From Paramoeba atlantica (Eukaryota; Discosea): 23,747 nt of DNA. Below the pieces are notes generated by a model. That model worked only from the letters and a program-made list of their open reading frames with translations, made no database searches and was not told where the DNA came from. The position numbers and the translations under genes were made by a program. How positions within the stretch are numbered: position 1 is the first letter of the stretch; every line of letters starts with the position of its first letter. Shown one piece after another: positions 17,083 through 23,747 of the stretch. The stretch spans positions 1 through 23,747 of the forward strand of contig CDRNVI010000238.1 in NCBI GenBank assembly GCA_977017575.1. The letters run 5' to 3'.

Positions 17083-19203
17083 ATGAAAAAAGTTACAGTG
17101 GTGAGAAAAATGAGTTCTGGATCAACTTCTCCAAGAATTGAAGAATTGAAGGAGGATACTATTTGGTTCTGCAAAGCTGTGAACCTTTGCCCTTCTCATC
17201 TTCTAAGGAAACATTTTGGTGACCAATATCAAGGAGCATCTCTCTCTTCACTCAGGGTAAAAAGGGTGGAACTTCAGAACTATGACAGGAAATCTCAGAT
17301 GGTAGTTTTGCTTTGTTCTCCTGTCTTCCAGAATGATTACCTTCTGGCTCTCCCTGAAAATTTGAAGTTTGTTGGAGAAGCGGATGTCTCAGAGGGTTGT
17401 GGGACTTCAACTCATCCATCTTCATCTTCATCATCCTCTTCTGGCTCAGGAGGATCAAGTTCTGGTTCATCCCAGGCATCAACAACCTCTGTGCCTGTTT
17501 TGGGCTCATCTGATACTGATGATGAAGATACTGAATCTTGCTCTGATATTGAGGAGGAAGGGGAAGACAATGCAGCAGAACTCATTGAAAATAATCTTTC
17601 CTTTGTGTTTCTGAGTGGTCTTCCTCAACAACTGATGCTCGTGCTGTGATAGGAGCACAAGACTTCAAGGCCTGTACAAGAATTCGCTTTGATGCTGTTT
17701 ATGTTCCCACTCCCCTCGATATTTTTCTCCAAGTTCTGCCTCTAACCTTTCTAAAAACTGATGTGCTGAAAGCAACAAATGAGTTTAACCATTCTTTGAA
17801 CTTCACTGAAGCTGAAATGCTTGATTTTATTGCCTTGTGCCAGATTATGTCTTTCTACCCAGGACATAAAAGAAGGGATTTTTTTCGAATTTCAAAGGAT
17901 TCAGCTGGATCTTCCTTGCATGGTACACTGCCTTATCTTGGGAAATATATCAGTAGAAATTGGTTTGATATGATTGTCTCCTCTCTTAAACTTGCTCCTC
18001 TCTCTGCAAAACCCTCTTACACAGACCGTATGTGGGAAATTCAACCCCTGATTGCTGCTTTTAACAAAAAGATGAAGACCATCTTTGTTCCAAGTTGGCA
18101 GGTCTGTCTGGATGAGTCTATGGTGGTGTGGTTCTGTAAATGGGCTCCTGGTTGGATGTTTGTTCAGAGGGAACCTCATCCTTTTGGAAATGAATATTAT
18201 ACAATTGGTTGTGGGGAGACTAGAGTGATATTCTTTCTTGAAATTGTGGAAGGAAAGTCCCATCCTCCTGAAATGGGCCTGCCCAAGTTTCAACCTCCAT
18301 CTGGTTCTGGAGCGAAAACTGTTGGTTTAATGCTTAGAATGACTGAGGGAATTTGGGGAACTGGTCGAGTAGTTGCTTTGGATAGTGGTTTTTGTGTGTT
18401 GGAAGGTTGTATTCAACTTCTTTGAGAAGGGATTGTATTGTACTTCAGTTGTGAAGAAAAAACGATATTGGCCCAAAGGAATTCCAGGGGAAGAGATTGT
18501 TGCACACCTCAAGGAGAAGGAACCTGGTTATGTGTGAAAGTGAAGAAAGGATCTCTGAGAGGTTATAAATTCGATGTGGAGGCTTTCCAAGATGTTCATC
18601 ACTCTTCTATAATGATTAATACCTGGGGAACTTCTTTTCCCACTGGTTGCCCATGAAATCACAAGCTTGAAGGCCAAAGACTCTCCCTGTGATATACTCA
18701 GCCTCTTGACTTTTACTATCAAACCAGGCATTGTGTGGATGATCACAACCAACTGAGGCAAGGTTCTCTCTCCTTGGAGAGTTCCTGGAAGACCAAAAAA
18801 TGGGTCCACAGGCAGTTTGCTTTCATTCTTGTAGTTGTGGAAGTCAATGCCTTCCTCATATTTCAGCACTTTTTCCCCTGAGCCAAAGAGCTCTCCTTTG
18901 CAGAATTTCGTTTTGAGGTTGCCCAAGGTCTACTCTCTCAGAATCATCTCTTGGATGAAGGCTATAACCTGCGAATACCACTCCCAACTCATGTAGAACA
19001 TCATCTGATGATCAAGCCCAACTTTGCTGGAGTTTGGTGAAATGGTAATTGGACTGAAGCCAGACAAGAGTACCAGAAGAGTAGGATGCAATGGGACAAA
19101 TTGTACAAAGAAAGTTCGAACCTATTGCTCCTGTGATCAAACACTCATTTTTTGTTCAGGTTGCTTTGCTGACCATATGAGCAGGCACATGACTGAGGAC
19201 TAA
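17083..19203 (+). pseudogene. piggyBac-family transposase (DDE_Tnp_1_7 type), decayed
   Basis: The reading frame begins at the ATG at 17083 and runs about 700 codons to a TAA at 19201. Order of parts: N-terminal region, a Ser-rich and acidic linker (SSSSSSSSGSGG, then DTDDEDTESCSDIEEEGED), the DDE core and a C-terminal Cys/His finger. The catalytic aspartates are visible: CLDESM (Asp codon 18111-18113), VVALDSGF (18381-18383) and CVDDHNQLR (18738-18743), followed by WKTKKWVHRQFAFIL. The finger reads CNGTNC, then RTYCSCD, FCSGC and HMSRH (19087-19194). The gene is broken by frame changes near 17600, 18400, 18535 and 19060 and by in-frame TGA at 18654, 18690, 18879 and 19038. All four nonsense codons are TGA. 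Encoded function was cut-and-paste transposition at TTAA. Confidence 0.88.
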
Positions 19204-19415
19204 TTAGTCCTTTTGAAAAATGATGTTTTTTTTTTTTTTGGTGACTCAATTTTTTTTTTCAAAAAACAATATTTGGACAAATATTTCTTGATATTCTTGT
19301 TTAAAAGATCTTTATTAAAAAGTTTATCAAAAAAAATCTCCCCTCCACCCACCAGTGGCTTCAAAAAAAGAGTCAAAAATAGGGACCTAATTAGTCTTTT
19401 GGCCTGGAAGGAACC

Positions 19416-20899
19416 TGATTTTCTGGAGAGTTTAACAATTTTATTTGTTTTTTTCTGGTTTTTCTGGTTTTTTCTTTTTTTCTGGTTTTTCCTTTTCTTT
19501 TGGAAGATGGTGAAACATTTCTCCCAGAGTCTCACAGTTTTTGTGCTGTGTGTGGTTCACATATCTCAGATCAATCTTTCTCTTTGGTACAAAAAGGCTG
19601 GAGATGCTGCTGTTGGTGAAGTCTCCTCTTTGTCCTGTTCCTTTGTATACTTCTTGAGTACTTTCTCTGGCCTTCTTTTCCATTGTTTATCCCTCTTGAT
19701 TATCCTTGGTTTTGGTCTTTTCCCCTTTTTGGAGTAGAGTTTCTCAAGCCAACTCCAAAACCCCCCCCCTTATTTATCTTGATCTCAATCTTCCATCTTC
19801 TTTTCTTTCTGATTGCAATCTGAACCAATTGGGCCAATTCAACATTCAAATAGGTTCTTGGCTGCTTCCTCTTAACTGCCCAAAAGGTGGCTTGACAAAA
19901 GGTCTCAATATTCAGACCCCCCCTTGCATCCCCTGAGGATCTCAGTGACCCTTATCAAGGGGGGAAATATTCATCCTTTTGGCCAACTGAGCTGATTGGC
20001 ATTACTAGTCTGCTCCTCTTGGGTTCATATTTCTTCATCACTTTCTTTGAAATCTCCTTGAACCTCCTCATTTGATAACATCCACCTCTCAAGATCCTTG
20101 GATTTCCTAAAGTTGGTGTTAGAGAATCATTTTCTTCTGTTCTTGTTGATAGGATTGAAGATTTCTCCTAAATCAAATTTCACTTTCTCATCCTTTCCAT
20201 TCTCATGTGTCTCTCTCTCTCTTTTATTTCTTTCTCAAGTCCTAAATTCTCTTTCTCCATTTCCCCCTATTCCCCTCATTAATTCCACAAGTTGGTCTTC
20301 CACACCATGCTTGAATTTGATCATGGTGACTACAATGATGAGGTACAAGAGTGCTTTTTATGTGCAGAAAGTGCTTAGATTCTTTGATCAAGGATATCTT
20401 TTGAGATATTGCATTCCTTCTGATGATGTGTGCGCTTTTTGTTCATCTCCTGTGCGCCCCATTTTGCCCCTCATCCACTCTTGTCTTACCCCTTCCTTCT
20501 TCTTTGCCTTCTTCTCCTCTGGTTTTTAATTTACTTTAAAGATGTCAGATCATGCAAGATGAACTTGTGGACACAAGATTGGAAATTCAAAATTGATTAT
20601 TCTTTGCTTCTATTTTTGATTCTGATAATATTCCATTCAAGAGAAGATTTCTCATTTGTTTACAAAATGAATCAGCCATTTGTTCAATTCAGGTTTATTG
20701 CTTTGTCTCCTCTCCAATATCTCTGCTTGTCCTTACCCCTCTCTTTAGGAGTTTGTTCATCAGTTATTCAAACTAAGTCTTGCTCAGATAAAGCATTAAT
20801 CTTTTGGGTGACTCTTTTGTGCCCTACATTTGGTTTTGGCATGGGTGTGTGCACTCAACATCCTCCTCCATTCCAGATAAGGTTCAGTGAGAGCATCAC
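19416..20899. other. Intergenic, no gene recognised
   Basis: T-rich sequence. The longest ORFs (20098-20529, 143 codons; 20430-20906, 158 codons) overlap each other in different frames and are dominated by Phe, Leu, Ser and Pro; I see no domain. The segment 20310-20430 has somewhat better coding composition (MVTTMMRYKSAFYVQKVLRF) but is too short to judge. Confidence 0.35.
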
Positions 20900-21984
20900 C
20901 ACTTGAGTGGCCTGGTGTTTGAGACTGAAATTGAAAGTTGACCCATCAATGCATTAACAAATGTCTTATATAAAGTTGACCTATCAATTGCATACTCAGT
21001 GTTTTGGCCAATGCTGAAACCTTGAGTGATGTGGGCTCTTGGAGTGCACACTGGAGAACAAGTTGACCCATGCAACACCTCAGACCCAAAATGATGACTG
21101 TTTGTTGAGGGAGCAAGTTGACTCATGTTTTCTGATGACTCTTGTCTGGTTTGAGCAGGGGAGCAAAGTTTCAAAACAAATCTCTTTTCAGAGCTCCAAT
21201 GATGAGAGTGAAACTGTCATCTTGCTCATGATAAATAGCAACAGTTGGATCATTTTTGTTTGTCCAATTTTCTTTTGAGTTCATCAAGGTCCTTACAATT
21301 CTCAATCATTTCATTGAGTTGTGTCAGCATTTGCTTCTTTCCTGCTTGGAGGTCAATTTCCTCTTCTCTTTTCCTTTTGGGTGGTGGAGGGGTTTGGTCA
21401 GATTGAGCAAACCACTGGACCAAGTTCATGCAATTACTTGAGAACATTTCAAAAGCTATATGTTGCCATAAGTTGAGATGAGGGAGGACCAAGTCTTGTG
21501 TCCCTGGCCAATTCCTTTCACTTTCAAAAGTTTTCCAATTGTTCAGCCAAAAACATTGAAGACTACTGTGATCAGTGTTTTCTTCATGAGCTTACATCAG
21601 GTTGTATTGACCCAAACAATGAAGAAGAAGAAGAAGAAGAACTTGAATCAGAGTTTCTTCAAACAATCAGTGTCAAGTTAAGATCACTGAGAATACATCC
21701 AGGAATGGAAGTCTCTGGTGAAAGAGTTTCTGTTTGGATCAATTGACAAAACAAGTTCTTTTTTTCCCTTTCACAACATCATCACCTTCAACTTCTATGC
21801 ATAACCTTTTCTTTCAAATCAAACAATCCAATCATCAAAAGAATAATAAACACACACTTTTTTTCCTTTTTCTTTTTCTTTTTTGTTCCATTTCTTCAAC
21901 CTTCACCATCTTCATTCAACCAAAAAACAAACAAATCAGAAAAGAGACCACAAGAGTGAACATATGGATATAACATCAGATTTT
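20900..21984. other. Weakly coding-like interval, both strands
   Basis: The minus strand 21250-21492 encodes 80 residues with a PPPPKRKREEEID basic/acidic patch and a heptad-like C-terminal helix (LTQLNEMIENCKDLDELKRKLDKQ), which looks like real protein. The plus strand 21498-21746 encodes 82 residues with CSAKNIEDYCDQC and a Glu run from a GAA array (21621-21641). The two cannot be joined into one gene and neither is recognised. They may be remnants of mobile-element or host genes. Confidence 0.25.
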
Positions 21985-22376
21985 TTTTGAAGGCTCAAAA
22001 GGAATATTTGAAGTCACTTCAATCCTAAAAACACTATGATTGCAAGTGCAGCTTAAGCCCACTCTCATGTAAAGCATTAAACCAACAGTTTGTTTTCACT
22101 CCAAAACCTGATGGAGGTTGAAACTTGAACAAGCCCATTTCAGGAATTTCAAGAGGATGGAACTTTCTCTTGACAATTTCAAGAAAAAATATCACTTTAG
22201 TCTCCCCTCAACCAATTATATGATGTTCATTTCCAAAAAAATATGGTTTCTTTTTGAACAAACATTCAACTAAAAGTCAATTTGTAGAACCACACCACTA
22301 TACACTCATTCAGACAGACCTAACAGATCTGTTAACTTGGAGCAAAGATGGTCTTCATCTTTTTGTTAAAAGCAAC
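21985..22376 (-). pseudogene. Fragment of a second piggyBac-like transposase
   Basis: The reverse complement of this interval aligns with about 18062-18440 of the transposase above: for example CAAAGATGGTCTTCATC (plus strand, 22344 onward) matches the complement of 18070-18088, and GAAATTGT, CAAGTTTCAACCTCCATC and GTTGGTTTAATGCTT occur in the same order. It covers the first and second catalytic Asp regions, but the LDES codons now read LNEC-like, and many indels are present. It is more decayed than the first copy and breaks off sharply at 22376, where the LINE begins. Confidence 0.85.
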
Positions 22377-22384
22377 ATGTAATC

Positions 22385-23747
22385 ATGGATGGGGTGATCT
22401 CTCATGATGATAATGTGGTTAAAAAAGCAATTAAGGATTTTTGGGAGGGTCTTCTCAGCACAGAAAGATCATATAACAAAGATTCTCTTGATGAACTGAC
22501 TGACCACCAACCTCATTTCCCCCCAGTTGAGAAACATAATGTGGACAGGAAGAAAGTCAATAAACTACTTCAAACCAACAACACCAGCACAGGACCTGAT
22601 GGTATTCCCTTCTCTTTGTATAAGGCAACACAAGAGAAGTACTTTGATATGTGGGTAGAACTAATTCAACAAGCAAGTGAGGTTATGGATTTTCAGGAGA
22701 TCAATTGATGAAGCAGTAAAATCAGTATATAACTCTTTTTACAAAGCTTTGGCAGAGGAGAAAGATGTGACTCTCCTCCAAACAGACTTTTGCAAGGCAT
22801 ATGATTATGTGAATTGTGATGCACTCCTTCATATTCTCAAAGGTTTGAACACCCCCCTCAAGCAATCTATGTTGTTGAGAAAGTTCTTTGTGAATATGTA
22901 ACCTGGCTGCTAAATATTGGTGGATCCAAGAGGGCAGGCACCAAAGAATTGATCCAAAGATGGACAGGAGTTAGACAAGGATGCCCAATCTCCCCTCTAT
23001 TGTTTGTGATTGTGTTTGACATCCTCCTTGTGAGTCTGAAGAAGAAACACAACCCCCAAGATCTGCCAGGCTTTATAGATGATTTGGGAATGGTGCTTCA
23101 GAGAGCTGAAACCATCAATTCTCTCACTCCAACCTTTAAGAAATATGAAGAAGTGACTGGAGCTAAACTGAACTTTAATAAGTGCTTTGTCCTCTCAACT
23201 GAGTCTTACAAACCAGTAGGCCCCTGGTCTGAGATGGCAAGACCCAATTACTGTGGTGATGAAACTGGGAGTGAGATTGAGTAAATGGTTATCTCCTCTC
23301 AAAGATTGGGAGAAGGTGGTCCAAAAGATGAAGAAAGTTGGAATAGCAATTAAAAAGAGAGGTGGGAATTTTTGCTCAAGAGTGAAAATGGTCAATACCT
23401 ATCTAACTCCATGTATGGAATACTTAGTGAGATTCAAGTTGATCCTAAAATCTGTCACCTCTTTGATGTGGAAATCCCTCTGCTCAGCCCTGAATGCTTA
23501 TGCCAACACTAAAACCTCTGTTCTTACTTTATACTATCCCCTTTGAACTCAAATCCTCAACTACACCACTCCATTGTTTTTAATTGAGCTCTTTTCACTT
23601 CTTGTCCACCAATGAGGAGTGATTATCAGAGTCCTCTCTCCATTGGAGCTATGTAGAAAGATGCTTTTATTGCAGCCCAAAGCCTTTCTTCCAAAGTTGT
23701 GTTTGGCCAGGCCACTTGTTGCATATACCAATATATCTCAAATGATT
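22385..23747 (+). mobile_element. LINE (non-LTR retrotransposon) reverse transcriptase, truncated and decayed
   Basis: Reverse-transcriptase motifs appear in order across shifting frames: TSTGPDGIPFSLYKA (about 22580-22625), RSIDEAVKSVYN then LLQTDFCKAYDYVN (about 22700-22815, catalytic Asp in TDF), TGVRQGCPISPLLF (about 22963-23004), FIDDLGMVL (about 23075-23100, standing for the usual YADD) and GAKLNFNKC, followed by a thumb-like region WEKVVQKMKKVGIAIKKRGG. Frame changes lie near 22690, 22895 and 23240. About 70 residues normally found between the GPDG motif and RSIDEA (including the RPI motif) are missing, so there is an internal deletion near 22690. The 5' part, including any endonuclease, is absent; the 3' end lies beyond the window. 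The motif style is closest to L1/Tad-type LINEs, an inference. Confidence 0.88.

Larger units (their letters stand above)
16917..19415 (+). mobile_element. piggyBac-like DNA transposon with terminal inverted repeats
   Basis: Perfect 13-bp inverted repeats GGTTCCTTCCAGG (16917-16929) and CCTGGAAGGAACC (19403-19415) bracket a piggyBac-family transposase gene. Inside each end lie copies of CTAATTAG: 16935-16942, 16954-16961, 19200-19207 and 19387-19394. Three of them extend to a directly repeated CTAATTAGTC plus TTTTG motif (16935, 19200, 19387), plausible transposase-binding sites. piggyBac elements duplicate TTAA; no TTAA abuts the 13-bp repeats, but TTAACAAT occurs at 16900-16907 and 19432-19439, so the true ends may lie 12-16 bp further out with decayed tips. 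The element is about 2.5 kb, a typical size, and is inactive as it stands. Confidence 0.85.

Overview
The window is eukaryotic nuclear DNA from an AT-rich, CpG-poor and repeat-laden genome. Evidence for this is the set of RNA polymerase III-type genes with T-run terminators, poly(A)-tailed retroposons with target-site duplications, a piggyBac-type DNA transposon, a LINE reverse transcriptase and kilobases of homopurine/homopyrimidine tracts. I cannot place the lineage from sequence alone. No intact host protein gene is recognisable, so this looks like an intergenic or accessory region.

Layout. 1-2100: a repeat family containing a tRNA-Gly-like segment (133-482, with copies at 1692-1790 and 3257-3696), an unusually GC-rich, CpG-containing and strongly foldable block (about 1364-1612), and very short poly(A)-tailed elements (1633-1691, 1899-1984, 3464-3536), two of which have clear target-site duplications. 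2107-4120: a decayed protein-coding region of unknown family, interrupted by the third copy of that repeat. 4860-5283: a complete tRNA-headed SINE with a 15-bp target-site duplication. 6400-8700: tRNA-Glu(UUC) and tRNA-Met(CAU), each accompanied by an internally deleted, CpG-decayed partial copy. 9470-11130: coding-like sequence ending in a 199-codon ORF of unknown function. 11130-15600: mostly purine or pyrimidine low-complexity DNA, with small islands holding a tRNA-Arg-like sequence, a 5S rRNA fragment, two foldable segments and a 46-bp palindromic element. 14935-16440: two diverged copies of a roughly 400-bp repeat. 16917-19415: a piggyBac-like transposon with 13-bp terminal inverted repeats, subterminal direct repeats and a decayed transposase retaining the DDD residues and the C-terminal Cys/His finger. 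21985-22376: a fragment of a second copy of that transposase, inverted, abutting a 5'-truncated LINE (22385 to the window end).

The pieces do not form one pathway. The unifying theme is mobile-element accumulation plus CpG decay: the deleted tRNA-Glu copy differs from the intact gene, over 37 aligned bases, at exactly its four CpG sites. All recognisable tRNA and 5S sequences, intact or decayed, lie on the minus strand, except the tRNA-like heads of the retroposons. The best candidates for something undescribed are the foldable CpG-retaining block at 1364-1612 and the roughly 57-nt poly(A)-tailed retroposon family ending in CACCA.
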